Source of the DNA: Pseudomonadota bacterium
Lineage (GTDB): Bacteria > Pseudomonadota > Alphaproteobacteria > Rhodobacterales > Rhodobacteraceae
Assembly (NCBI GenBank): GCA_963205235.1
Contig: CAUJIP010000116.1
Location: 1 to 64,000 of the forward strand
DNA: 64,000 bases
Direction: 5' to 3'
This document shows positions 28,844-37,443 of the stretch, piece after piece. The notes under the pieces were generated by a model. It saw only the letters and a program-made list of their open reading frames with translations. It was not told the origin of the DNA and did not search any database. Numbering within the stretch: position 1 is the stretch's first letter; each line of letters opens with the position of its first letter. The translations under genes were made by a program, and so were the position numbers.

Positions 28844-29818
28844 ATGGGACGCTACGCCAACCTGCCGGATTACATTCAGGGCGTGACCCGGGAAATCTGG
28901 GAAGGCCGCCAGATCGCCTTGCTGCAGCAAGCCTATGGCAAGGACATGATCGCCCGGTCGACGCTGGGCGTGATGACCGGAAATGTCGACGTGATCAACG
29001 ACACGCTCGCCAGTCTTGCCGCCTTCCCCGACCGCCAGATCTATGGCGACGACGTGATCTGGTCGGGGGAGGAGGCTTCGGGCTACCTTTCCTCGCACCG
29101 CTCGATGATCATCGGCACGCATACCGGCCACGGGGTCTTTGGCCCGCCGACTGGCAAGGTCGTGGCCGCCCGCTGCATCGCGGACTGCTATGTGCAGGAT
29201 GAGGTCATCACCGACGAATGGCTGTGCTACGACATGGGTGCGATGGTTCGGCAGCTGGGTCACAGCCCCGAGGCCTGGGCGCGGGCGTCGATTGTCCGCG
29301 AGGGCGGGCCAGAGAAGGCGCGGCGGCCCTTCACTACGGCTATTGATGTGCCCGGACCGTACACGGGGCGGGGCAACGATCATCCGCTGGGGCAGCGGCT
29401 GGCCGATATCCTGACCGGCATCATGGAGAAGGACGTGGCCGTCATCGGACGTGAGTATGACCGGGCGGTGAACGTCAGCCATGCGGGCGGCGTCACCGGC
29501 TGGGGCATCCCCTTCGCCGAAGCGCAGTGGATGCAGTTCCGCACCTGCTTTCCCGACGCGCAGTTCACCATCCACCACCAGATCGGCCGGGCCGATCCCG
29601 GCCAACCCGACCGCGCCGCAGTGCGCTGGTCGCTGGACGGCACTCACACCGGCTTTGGCCTGTTTGGTGCCCCGACCGGCGCACCCGTTCACATCATGGG
29701 CTTTACCCACGCCGAGTTCGGGCCTTGGGGACTAAGACGCGAATTCAGCCTGTGGGACGAGGTTTCCATCTGGAAGCAGATCCTTCTGGCCCACCCCGAC
29801 CACTCCTATCAAGGATAG
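28844..29818 (+). CDS. Second double SnoaL-like (NTF2-fold) protein
   Basis: 324-aa protein with two SnoaL-like domains, roughly residues 5-140 and 175-320. It has the same architecture as the protein at 16883 (shared idea of GTHTGHGVFGPPTGK and GTHTGFGLFGAPTG segments), but it sits inside the operon and lacks that protein's N-terminal extension. Residue conservation at the SnoaL cavity cannot be judged without an alignment. The start ATG 28844 follows GGGGA directly after the SDR stop. Confidence 0.7.
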   Translation: MGRYANLPDYIQGVTREIWEGRQIALLQQAYGKDMIARSTLGVMTGNVDVINDTLASLAAFPDRQIYGDDVIWSGEEASGYLSSHRSMIIGTHTGHGVFGPPTGKVVAARCIADCYVQDEVITDEWLCYDMGAMVRQLGHSPEAWARASIVREGGPEKARRPFTTAIDVPGPYTGRGNDHPLGQRLADILTGIMEKDVAVIGREYDRAVNVSHAGGVTGWGIPFAEAQWMQFRTCFPDAQFTIHHQIGRADPGQPDRAAVRWSLDGTHTGFGLFGAPTGAPVHIMGFTHAEFGPWGLRREFSLWDEVSIWKQILLAHPDHSYQG

Positions 29819-29822
29819 CAAG

Positions 29823-30791
29823 ATGACCCCTGCCGAAATGGAAACCCGCATCGTCCGCTATGGCGACTTGCGCCCCTGCAAGACCGCGTTCATCGACGCG
29901 CATACACCGGGATCGAACCGGAAGGAAAACTTCACCATCATCGGCGGTGGCGTATCTGAAAGCCCTGACCAGCATGTCCATATCGTCGACACCCCCGGCT
30001 TCAACATCGGGGCAGCAGGCCAGCCCCCCGGCTGCCGCAACTCGCTTCACACCCATCGCACGGCGGAAGTGTTCTTTGTCCTGAAAGGCCGCTGGCGGTT
30101 CTTCTGGGGCCGCTGGGGCACGGCGGGCGAGTTCATTGCCGAGGAAGGCGACATCTTCAACATCCCCACCGGCATCTTCCGGGCGTTCGAAAATGTCGGC
30201 ACCGACTATGGGATGATCATGGCGATCCTTGGCGGCGACGATGCCGGGGGCGGCGTGGTCTGGGCACCGCAGGTGATCACCGATGCCAAGGACTATGGCC
30301 TTGTGCTGGGCAAGAACGGCAAGCTTTACGATACGAAAAAAGGGCAACACCTGCCCGAAGGCGTCCCCCCTATGCCGCTCCTGACCGACGAGGAACTGAA
30401 GGCCTTCCCCGAACCCACCACAGCCGAAGTGATCCCGAACTGTGTCGCCCGCTACTGGGATCTGATGGCCCTGTCTGACCGCCAACCCGCCAAGGTGATC
30501 GGCGCGAACGGCAAGCTGCGCGACCGCCCCGGTTTCGAGGTTGAACTTCTGTCGCGCAACTCGATCCCCGACACGCCCTATACCCTGACCCGGCATGAGG
30601 TGCTGATGCCGATGCGCGGCTATTGGCGGCTGTCGTGGTCGGGCGGCACGACCGTATTGAACCCCGGCGACACTGCCGCGATCCCGCCGGGGCTGGAACA
30701 TTCGCTTGCGCCCTCGATGACCGGCGAATCCAGCCTTTACCGCGTTATTGCCACCGACGATCCGGCTGGCCTGACCGGACGGCTTTTGTGA
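29823..30791 (+). CDS. Bicupin protein
   Basis: 322-aa protein with two cupin barrels. The first carries a plausible metal site HTHRTAE (His76, His78, Glu82) followed by EVFFVLKGRWRF; the second, near residues 230-310, keeps HEVLMPMRGYWRLSW but lacks the HxH pair, so only the first barrel probably binds metal. The family includes dioxygenases, isomerases and lyases; which applies is unknown. It starts four bases after the SnoaL stop. Confidence 0.75.
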   Translation: MTPAEMETRIVRYGDLRPCKTAFIDAHTPGSNRKENFTIIGGGVSESPDQHVHIVDTPGFNIGAAGQPPGCRNSLHTHRTAEVFFVLKGRWRFFWGRWGTAGEFIAEEGDIFNIPTGIFRAFENVGTDYGMIMAILGGDDAGGGVVWAPQVITDAKDYGLVLGKNGKLYDTKKGQHLPEGVPPMPLLTDEELKAFPEPTTAEVIPNCVARYWDLMALSDRQPAKVIGANGKLRDRPGFEVELLSRNSIPDTPYTLTRHEVLMPMRGYWRLSWSGGTTVLNPGDTAAIPPGLEHSLAPSMTGESSLYRVIATDDPAGLTGRLL

Positions 30792-30799
30792 AGATCACG

Positions 30800-30843
30800 G
30801 CAAGACAAAAGCAAGACGAAAGCAAGACTGAAGCAAGACAGTT
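30800..30843 (+). repeat. Four tandem 11-bp repeats
   Basis: Four consecutive units of GCAAGAC plus four variable bases lie in the 67-bp gap between the bicupin and the MetE-like gene. They form neither a coding sequence nor a clear hairpin. A spacer or a site for a protein is possible. Confidence 0.55.
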
Positions 30844-30858
30844 CCAGACGAGGTATTC

Positions 30859-31980
30859 ATGACCCTTCTCGCCACACATGTCGGCTCGCTTCCCCGCCCG
30901 CAAGAGGTGGTGGATTTCCTGTTCACCCGCGAGAAGGGTGAGGCTTACGACCCCGCCGCCTTCGACGCCTGCATGGCGGCAGCGGTGCTGGAAAACGTCC
31001 GCCGCCAAAAGGAATCGGGCATCGACATCGTGTCTGATGGCGAGGCTTCGAAGATCAGCTACGCGACCTACGTCAAGGACCGCTACACCGGGTTTGGCGG
31101 TGACAGCCCACGGAATGCGCCCGCCGACCTCAAGTTGTTTCCCACTTTTCTGGACCGGCTGGCAAAGGAAGGCGGCACCCCGAAATACGCGCGTCCTCAA
31201 TGCGTTGGCCCGGTCGCATCCAAAGGCCAGGGCGAGTTGCAAAAGGACATCGCCAACCTGAAATCCGCGATGGCCGCGCATGGGGTGGAACGGGGCTTCA
31301 TGAACGCCGCCTCACCCGGCGTGATCAGCCTGTTCCTGCAGAACGCCCACTATGCGACGCGGGAAGACTACCTGCACGCCCTCGCCGATGCGATGCGCGA
31401 CGAATACCGCACGATCCTTGACGCGGGGTTGGACCTGCAGCTTGACTGCCCCGACCTTGCCCTGTCGCGGCACATGCTGTTCACCCATCTGACGGACACC
31501 GAATTTCTGGCCGTGGCGAACACCCATGTTCAGGCCCTGCACCACGCCTTGCAAGGCTTGGACCATGACCGCATCCGCCTGCATATCTGCTGGGGCAACT
31601 ATGAAGGCCCGCATGTCTGCGACATCGACATGGCCAAGGTCTTCCCCCTGCTGATGACGGTTCCGGCCCGCTATATCCTGTTCGAAACCGCGAACCCCCG
31701 GCACGGCCACGAATGGACCGTGTTCCGCGACCGCGCCAAGGACATTCCCGACGACAAGGTCCTGATCCCCGGCGCGGTGGACACGACGACGAACTTCGTC
31801 GAACATCCCGACCTTGTGGCGCAACGCCTTGAGCGGTTTACGAATATTCTCGGGACTGATCGCGTCATCGCCGGGTCGGACTGCGGCTTTGGCACCTTTG
31901 CAGGCTTCGGCGCGGTGGACCCAGAAATCGCATGGGCCAAGCTTGCGACGCTGAAGGAAGGGGCGCGCCGTGTGGGCTAG
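30859..31980 (+). CDS. MetE C-terminal-domain-like (cobalamin-independent methionine synthase II) protein
   Basis: 373-aa single TIM-barrel protein related to the catalytic half of MetE. Predicted zinc ligands are visible: His242 and Cys244 in LHICWG, and Cys342 in GSDCGFGT. The N-terminus VGSLPRP is diagnostic of the fold. Proteins of this type transfer or remove thiol-linked or methyl groups and are often found outside methionine synthesis; the folate-binding N-terminal half of MetE is absent. In this operon it probably handles a methyl or thiol group of the substrate, an inference from context. Confidence 0.75.
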   Translation: MTLLATHVGSLPRPQEVVDFLFTREKGEAYDPAAFDACMAAAVLENVRRQKESGIDIVSDGEASKISYATYVKDRYTGFGGDSPRNAPADLKLFPTFLDRLAKEGGTPKYARPQCVGPVASKGQGELQKDIANLKSAMAAHGVERGFMNAASPGVISLFLQNAHYATREDYLHALADAMRDEYRTILDAGLDLQLDCPDLALSRHMLFTHLTDTEFLAVANTHVQALHHALQGLDHDRIRLHICWGNYEGPHVCDIDMAKVFPLLMTVPARYILFETANPRHGHEWTVFRDRAKDIPDDKVLIPGAVDTTTNFVEHPDLVAQRLERFTNILGTDRVIAGSDCGFGTFAGFGAVDPEIAWAKLATLKEGARRVG

Positions 31981-32033
31981 GGACCAAAACTCTTCGAAGA
32001 GTTTTGAAAATTCCTTCGAAGGAATTTGGTCCC
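31980..32033 (+). promoter_or_regulatory. Branched palindromic RNA element before the hydrolase gene
   Basis: The outer stem GGGACCAAA/TTTGGTCCC (31980-31988 with 32025-32033) encloses two hairpins with UCGA tetraloops: an 8-bp stem at 31986-32005 and a 7-bp stem at 32009-32026. The 3' arm of the second hairpin contains AAGGAA, the likely ribosome site of the GTG start at 32035. The structure could hide that site. Only three A residues are shared by competing stems. Confidence 0.6.
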
Positions 32034-32034
32034 G

Positions 32035-32718
32035 GTGACGCCGATTGTCCTGATCCCCGGCATGATGTGCGACGCCCGGATGTGGGGCGGTATCGACGCC
32101 GATCTTGGCGTGGCGGTGATCCACCACCTACCGACCGAGGCCGACAGCATGGCTGCCCTCGCAGCCTTGTTTCTGAACACTGCCCCACCGACCTTTGCCC
32201 TTGCGGGCCTTTCCATGGGCGGCATCGTTGCGATGGAAGTCCTGCGCCAAGCCCCTGACCGCGTCACCCGGCTGGCCCTTCTGGACACCAACCCCCGCGC
32301 CGAAGCGCCCGAGGTTCAGGCCCGCCGCGCCCCCCAGATTGCCCGTGCCTTGGGCGGAGAGTTGGACAGCGTCCTGCGTGACGACATGAAGCCGAACTAC
32401 CTGGCCCCCGGCCCCGGCAAGCAGGTGATCCTTGATCTCTGCATGGACATGGCGCTGACCCTTGGCCCGCAAGTCTTTGCCCGTCAGTCCCGCGCCCTGC
32501 GCGACCGGCCTGACCAGCAGGCGACGCTGGCCGGTTACAAAGGCCCGGCGCTGGTGTTGATGGGCGAAGGTGATACGCTTTGCCCGCTGGACCGCCACCA
32601 GTTGATGCACAGCCTTATGCCGCAATCGCGGCTGCAGATCATCCCCGGCGCGGCGCATCTGCCGCCGCTGGAAGAACCCGCCGCCACCACCCGCGCCTTG
32701 CGCGACTGGCTTGCCTGA
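32035..32718 (+). CDS. Alpha/beta hydrolase
   Basis: 227-aa hydrolase. Key features are IVLIPGMMCDARMW at the N-terminus (oxyanion region), the nucleophile elbow GLSMGG, and PGAAHLPPLEEP near the end with the catalytic His. It hydrolyses an ester or C-C bond of unknown substrate. I choose GTG 32035 because the AAGGAA site at 32019-32024 lies ten bases upstream; TTG 32026 would be only two bases away. It is co-transcribed with the aldolase gene. Confidence 0.82.
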   Translation: MTPIVLIPGMMCDARMWGGIDADLGVAVIHHLPTEADSMAALAALFLNTAPPTFALAGLSMGGIVAMEVLRQAPDRVTRLALLDTNPRAEAPEVQARRAPQIARALGGELDSVLRDDMKPNYLAPGPGKQVILDLCMDMALTLGPQVFARQSRALRDRPDQQATLAGYKGPALVLMGEGDTLCPLDRHQLMHSLMPQSRLQIIPGAAHLPPLEEPAATTRALRDWLA

Positions 32719-32728
32719 AGGACCGCCC

Positions 32729-33514
32729 ATGCCGATCACCGATATCAAGGCCCATTTCGCCGCCGGGGGCACTGCCGTCAACGGCTGGTGCGCCATTCCG
32801 TCGCCCATCACCGCCGAGATCATGGGCCGCGCCGGGTTCGATCTGATGACCATCGACCTGCAACATGGGCTGATCGACTATCAGACGGCGCTGACCCTGC
32901 TGCAGGTTCTGCAAGGCCTTCCTGCCCCAGTCATGGTGCGCGTGCCCTGGAACGAACCGGGCGTCGTGATGAAATGCCTGGATGCAGGCTTTTCCGGGCT
33001 GATCTGCCCGATGATCAACACCGCCGAGGACGCCCGTCACCTAGTGCAATCCGCCCGCTATGCCCCGCTGGGAGGGCGGTCTTTCGGCCCGACGCGGGCG
33101 AACCTTGTGCATGGGGCGGGCTATGCCAAGGGCGCCAACAGCACAGTACCCGTCTTCGCAATGATCGAAACGCGCGAGGCGCTGGCCAACCTTGATGCCA
33201 TTCTGGCGGTCGAGGGGATCGACGGTGTCTATGTCGGCCCGTCCGACCTTGGCTTGTCGCTGGGCCATGAGCCGACCTTGGAGCCGACCGCACCCGAGGT
33301 TCTGGACGCCATCAGCACCATCGGCGCGCGGGCGCGGGCGGCAGGGCGCATCGCGGGGATCCATACCGGATCGCCCGCGATGGTGAGGGCAATGCTGGCC
33401 AAGGGCTTCCACTTCGCCTCGCTGCTGACGGACGCCCGCCTGTTCATCAGCGCCCTTTCGGTGCAACTGGCCGACGTTCGGGGAACCGGATCCAAGCTGA
33501 GCAGAGGCTACTAG
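32729..33514 (+). CDS. HpcH/HpaI-family class II aldolase
   Basis: 261-aa aldolase/citrate-lyase-family enzyme. Conserved residues of the metal-dependent aldolases are visible: FDLMTIDLQHG with the general base, MVRVPWNEP with the Arg, MIETREALAN with the metal-binding Glu, and VYVGPSDLGLSLG with the metal-binding Asp. It cleaves a 4-hydroxy-2-keto acid to pyruvate and an aldehyde. It would be the final carbon-cleavage step of the locus. ATG 32729 has AAGGA six bases upstream. Confidence 0.87.
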   Translation: MPITDIKAHFAAGGTAVNGWCAIPSPITAEIMGRAGFDLMTIDLQHGLIDYQTALTLLQVLQGLPAPVMVRVPWNEPGVVMKCLDAGFSGLICPMINTAEDARHLVQSARYAPLGGRSFGPTRANLVHGAGYAKGANSTVPVFAMIETREALANLDAILAVEGIDGVYVGPSDLGLSLGHEPTLEPTAPEVLDAISTIGARARAAGRIAGIHTGSPAMVRAMLAKGFHFASLLTDARLFISALSVQLADVRGTGSKLSRGY

Positions 33515-33636
33515 TCGGTCAGTCCAATTGCCTTATCGATCGGGCCGCGGATCGAACGGTCCGGCCATGGTCAAGAATATTCGGACCCGTTGCCGAGGCG
33601 GCAGGGCTTCGCAGCACCGACGCCGATACCGCCCGG

Positions 33637-34653
33637 TCATCCGCCCCAGGTGTCCGACAGGGTAAAGCCCAGCGGAAAGGGGTCGGTGGGATCAAGGCCG
33701 ATCTGACTGATCCCGTAGATCCAGCATTGTCCTGACACCCGGTTCCGAGTGGCCGGATACGGGCCGACGGTCGTTTCTTCGACAAGCTCGGTCGTGAACT
33801 CGCCCCCGATGATCGAGCGCGACACGATCACATCCCCCGGCTTCGCCAAGCCTTTTGAGTGCCGCGCCGCCATGTTGGAGTTGGACCCCGTCCCGCAGGG
33901 TGACCGATCCGCGCGCCCAGGACGCAAGGTGGTGCAGGTGCGCAGCGCGCCGTCAGGTTCGATGCTGCGGAACATCACGTAGGCAAGGCCGTTCAACGCG
34001 GGGGTCGTCGGGTGCGGCGCAGGTTCGATTGCGGCAATCCGGTTCCGCAGGTCTACCCCGGTCATCGCCAGCGCCCGAGCGTTTTCCGGGGCGATGGTCA
34101 AGCCGATCTGGTCCACATCGACCAGCGCATAGAACACCCCACCGAAGCAGAGGTCATAGCTTACCGCGCCCCATTCTGCCGTCTCGATCATCGCGTCCCG
34201 CCGGGCCAGGAAGGAGGGCGGCATGTCCAGCGTGACCTTCACAACCTTTCCCGCCTGACAGACCGCAGTCGCCACAACCAGCCCTGCCGCCGTGTCAAAG
34301 GTGATGCGGCTTTCCGGTTCGACCATCGGGATCATGCCGGTCTCCAGCAGCGCGGTCGTCGCGCACATCGCGTTCGATCCCGACATCGCGTGGGCCTGAT
34401 CGGGTTGCAGCACGATGAAGCCGACATCGGCGCGGGGGTCGCAGGCCGGGGTCAACAGGCAGAACGACCCTGCAGGGGCGGAGCGTGGTTCAGAGCAGAG
34501 CCAGCGGAGCAGGCTATCGTCCACCGTGTTCAGATGGTGCAGCTTTTCGGCCATCGTCGCGCCGGGGATGTTGAGAATACCCCCGGTAATCACGCGCCCG
34601 ATCTCGCCCGCGCAATGGACATCGACTGTCTGTATCGTCTTGCTCCAGCGCAT
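33637..34653 (-). CDS. Proline-racemase-family hydroxyproline epimerase, Ser/Cys type
   Basis: 338-aa protein of the proline racemase / 4-hydroxyproline epimerase family. The first catalytic Cys is replaced by Ser91 (MSGSN, residues 90-94), while Cys253 is kept in SPCGTGS. Family members with a Ser-Cys pair have been described as 3- or 4-hydroxyproline epimerases, whereas dehydratases have Cys-Thr. Downstream D-amino-acid dehydrogenase and DapA-type genes agree with conversion of trans-hydroxy-L-proline to a cis-hydroxy-D isomer. ATG 34653 has AGAGGAAC upstream. Confidence 0.8.
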   Translation of the reverse strand: MRWSKTIQTVDVHCAGEIGRVITGGILNIPGATMAEKLHHLNTVDDSLLRWLCSEPRSAPAGSFCLLTPACDPRADVGFIVLQPDQAHAMSGSNAMCATTALLETGMIPMVEPESRITFDTAAGLVVATAVCQAGKVVKVTLDMPPSFLARRDAMIETAEWGAVSYDLCFGGVFYALVDVDQIGLTIAPENARALAMTGVDLRNRIAAIEPAPHPTTPALNGLAYVMFRSIEPDGALRTCTTLRPGRADRSPCGTGSNSNMAARHSKGLAKPGDVIVSRSIIGGEFTTELVEETTVGPYPATRNRVSGQCWIYGISQIGLDPTDPFPLGFTLSDTWGG

Positions 34654-34680
34654 CGGCGTTCCTCTTGCTTGGTTTTCAGG

Positions 34681-35433
34681 TCAGCATACAGCTTGTGCGC
34701 CGGTGATTTCCACCAGCGAGCCGCACATGAAGGCGGCTTCGTCGCTGGCAAGGAAGGCGACGAGGGCGGCCACTTCCTCGGGCTTGCCGATGCGGCCGAA
34801 GGGGACCAGCTTGTCGAGGTCGGCGATGGTGCGGCCCGAGCGTTTCACCCCGGCTTCCAGCATGGGTGTGTGAATTTCGCCGGGGCAGACCGCGTTGACG
34901 CGGATCTTTTGCGGAGCGTAGTCGCGGGCGAGGTTCTGGGTAAAGCTGGCAACGGCCGCCTTGGTGACGTTGTAGGCGATGTGGTTCGGTGCGGGGAAAA
35001 GGCCCCATTGGCTGGCCGTGTTCACGATCGCCCCGCCGCCTTGCGCGATCATCGAGGGCAGTGCGGCCTGGCAAAGGTGGAACATCGCGTCGATGTTGAC
35101 GGCGAAGGACAGGTCCCAATCCTCGGCGGTCAAGGACAGAAGCGGCCCGCGCCGGTTGATGCCCGCGTTGTTGCACAACACGTCGATCCGGCCTTCCTGC
35201 GCCAGGGTGTCGGCGATGACGGCCTTGCAGCCCTCGGCCTTCGAGATATCGGCGGCAAAACCCCGCGCCTGGGCACCGGTGGCGCGAAGGGCGGCGGCGG
35301 TCGCCTCGACCCCTTCGGCATTCACGTCGGTCACGACGACCCGCGCTCCTTCGCTGGCAAAGCGTTGGGCAATGGCGGTGCCGATGCCACCTGCCGCACC
35401 GGTGACCACGACCACCTTGTCCTGAAACCGCAT
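34681..35433 (-). CDS. Short-chain dehydrogenase (hydroxyproline-type locus)
   Basis: 250-aa classical SDR: GAAGGIG near residue 12, NNAGI near 89, Tyr-Lys as YNVTK, and a C-terminal GSLVEITGAQAVC that departs from the usual GG-x-DGG ending. Probably an NAD(P)-linked oxidation of a hydroxy group. It lies between the racemase-like gene and another SDR on the same strand. The substrate is not evident. Confidence 0.83.
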   Translation of the reverse strand: MRFQDKVVVVTGAAGGIGTAIAQRFASEGARVVVTDVNAEGVEATAAALRATGAQARGFAADISKAEGCKAVIADTLAQEGRIDVLCNNAGINRRGPLLSLTAEDWDLSFAVNIDAMFHLCQAALPSMIAQGGGAIVNTASQWGLFPAPNHIAYNVTKAAVASFTQNLARDYAPQKIRVNAVCPGEIHTPMLEAGVKRSGRTIADLDKLVPFGRIGKPEEVAALVAFLASDEAAFMCGSLVEITGAQAVC

Positions 35434-35442
35434 GTCTTTCTC

Positions 35443-36198
35443 CTATCGCAGATAGCTGCCGCCGTTAACGTCAAGCACGGCCCCATTCAGCGAAACCTGA
35501 CTGGGGCGCAGGCAGAAGGCCACCAGATCGCCGATCTCGGCGGGTTCGGCCATCCGGCCCACGGGGATGCCCGCAAGGGCCGCCGCCTCGCCATGCTGGG
35601 CAATGAAGGCTTCGGCCATTTCGGTGCGAACCCAGCCGGGGGCAAGGGCCAGGGCAGTGATCCCCTCGGCCCCATGACTTTGGGCGATGGACTTTGTGAG
35701 GTTGATGAGTGCCGCCTTGGTCGCGCCATAGGCCAAGGCATTGGCGGAATAGCCGCGCTGCCCAGCCCGGCTGGCCATGTTGAGGATGCGCCCGCCACCT
35801 TGGGTGCGGAAATGCCGGATCGCGGCGCGGGTCAGGTCAACGGCGGCCAGAAGGTTCACCTGGATTTCGCGGGACCAGGTGGCGTGCCAGTCGGCCAGCG
35901 GGGCGTCGACCGATACTTCGCTGCGAATACCCGCGTTGTTGACAAGGGCGGTGATGCGGCCTGCCTGCGCCTCGGCCTCATCCCACAGACGGGTGGGGGC
36001 GAGGGGGTCGGAAAGATCGGCCGCGATGCAGAAGCCCTGCCCTCCCAGCCGGTCCAGAAGGGTGCGAGCGGCGGCCTCGTTGCAGCCGTAGTGGATGATG
36101 ACGCGCGCGCCTTCGGCGACAAGGCTGGCGCATATCGCCTGACCGATGGCGCCAGTGGCGCCGGTGACAAGAACGATCTGACCTTCAAGGGATTGCAT
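35443..36198 (-). CDS. Second short-chain dehydrogenase
   Basis: 251-aa SDR: GATGAIG near residue 12, NNAGIRSEV, catalytic YGATK and the ending GAVLDVNGGSYLR. I use ATG 36198; an in-frame GTG lies three codons upstream. It is 9 bp from the next SDR downstream and 9 bp from the D-amino-acid dehydrogenase upstream, so it is in the same transcript. The presence of two SDRs in place of a semialdehyde dehydrogenase is unusual. Confidence 0.83.
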   Translation of the reverse strand: MQSLEGQIVLVTGATGAIGQAICASLVAEGARVIIHYGCNEAAARTLLDRLGGQGFCIAADLSDPLAPTRLWDEAEAQAGRITALVNNAGIRSEVSVDAPLADWHATWSREIQVNLLAAVDLTRAAIRHFRTQGGGRILNMASRAGQRGYSANALAYGATKAALINLTKSIAQSHGAEGITALALAPGWVRTEMAEAFIAQHGEAAALAGIPVGRMAEPAEIGDLVAFCLRPSQVSLNGAVLDVNGGSYLR

Positions 36199-36207
36199 GG
36201 TCCGCAC

Positions 36208-37440
36208 CTAGAACCGGTTGACGCGATAGGGGGTCAGGTCGACCGAAGGCTTGGCCCCGGTGATCAACTCGCGCATAAGCCGCGCGGTGGTGGCGGCATA
36301 TGTCAGGCCCAGATGCCCGTGACCTGTCGCGTAGAACAGGCCCTTCGTCCGGGCACTGGCCGACAGGATCGGAATCGTATCCGGCAGCGCCGGGCGGTGG
36401 CCCATCCATTCGGTGAAATCCTCGCATTTCAGGTTCGGGAGCGCCTCTTTGGCGCGTTTGACGGTGATCTTGGACCGGCGATAGTCGGGCGGAGCGTCAA
36501 GCCCTGCCATTTCCACCGTGCCACCAACCCGGATGCCGCCTGCGGTGGGGGTGACCATGAAAGCCCGGGCGGGCCAGATGATCGAGTGCTTCATCGAAAT
36601 GCCCGGTGCCATGATCTGGGTGTGATAGCCGCGTTCCGTTTCAAGCGGGATCGGCTCGTCCAATAGTCTGGACAACCGGGCACTGAAGGCCCCGGCGCAG
36701 ATCACCACCTCGTCCGCGGGCAGTTTGCGGCCGTCTTTCAGGACAACTTCGCGGATGCGGTCGCTGCGGACAAAACCGGTGACTTCGCCCCGTTCGATCC
36801 GGCCCCCAAGGGCGGTGAACCGGTCGGCAAGGGCCAGTACCAGCTTGTAGGGATCCTTCATTGACCGGTTCTTCGGGAACAGGACGGCCATCCCGATCTT
36901 GTCCGAAAGTTCAGGCTCAAGCGCCTTGATCGCCTGACGGCCCAGCACCTCATGCGGGATGTCAAAGCGTTCGAGAATCTCGATATGGTCGCGGTCGGCC
37001 TTGAATTCGGCCTCATTCGCGTAAAGCGACAGGCAGCCTTCGTCACTGATCTGGTCGGACAGCCCACAGTCGGCAAGCAACGCCTGAGTATCTTCCAGCG
37101 ACCGGGCGCAAAGGGCCGCGCCCTGATCTTCCAGCGCGCGCAGGCGTGACGGGCGGCTGGCGGCGATGAAACGCAGGAACCACGGCACCAGCTTGAGCAT
37201 GTAGGACGGACGAACGCGGACCGGGCCTTCGGGATCAAGCATCCAGCCGGGGATCTGCTTCCAGACCGAGGGGCGCGAGGCGGGCATGAACTCGGTCACG
37301 GCGATGCTTGCCATATTGCCGAAGGACGCCCCTTTGCCGGGGGCGTCACGGTCCACAAGCACGACCTGCCGACCGCGCTTCTGAAGGTCATGGGCGATGG
37401 TAGTGCCAATGATCCCTGCCCCAATGACCACCGTGACCAT
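36208..37440 (-). CDS. FAD-dependent D-amino-acid dehydrogenase (DadA-like)
   Basis: 410-aa DAO-family flavoenzyme. The N-terminal GxGxxG is in VVIGAGIIGTTIAHDL, and FAD-fold signatures near the C-terminus include YATGHGHLGLTYA. In this context it would oxidise a cis-hydroxy-D-proline to a pyrroline carboxylate. The membrane or quinone electron acceptor cannot be deduced. It lies three bases downstream of the DapA-like gene. Confidence 0.84.
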   Translation of the reverse strand: MVTVVIGAGIIGTTIAHDLQKRGRQVVLVDRDAPGKGASFGNMASIAVTEFMPASRPSVWKQIPGWMLDPEGPVRVRPSYMLKLVPWFLRFIAASRPSRLRALEDQGAALCARSLEDTQALLADCGLSDQISDEGCLSLYANEAEFKADRDHIEILERFDIPHEVLGRQAIKALEPELSDKIGMAVLFPKNRSMKDPYKLVLALADRFTALGGRIERGEVTGFVRSDRIREVVLKDGRKLPADEVVICAGAFSARLSRLLDEPIPLETERGYHTQIMAPGISMKHSIIWPARAFMVTPTAGGIRVGGTVEMAGLDAPPDYRRSKITVKRAKEALPNLKCEDFTEWMGHRPALPDTIPILSASARTKGLFYATGHGHLGLTYAATTARLMRELITGAKPSVDLTPYRVNRF

Positions 37441-37443
37441 GGC

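Noticed and set aside
34012-36666. 884-codon plus-strand frame over the hydroxyproline-type genes
   Set aside because: Crosses four recognised minus-strand genes; glycine/arginine-rich with no domain.
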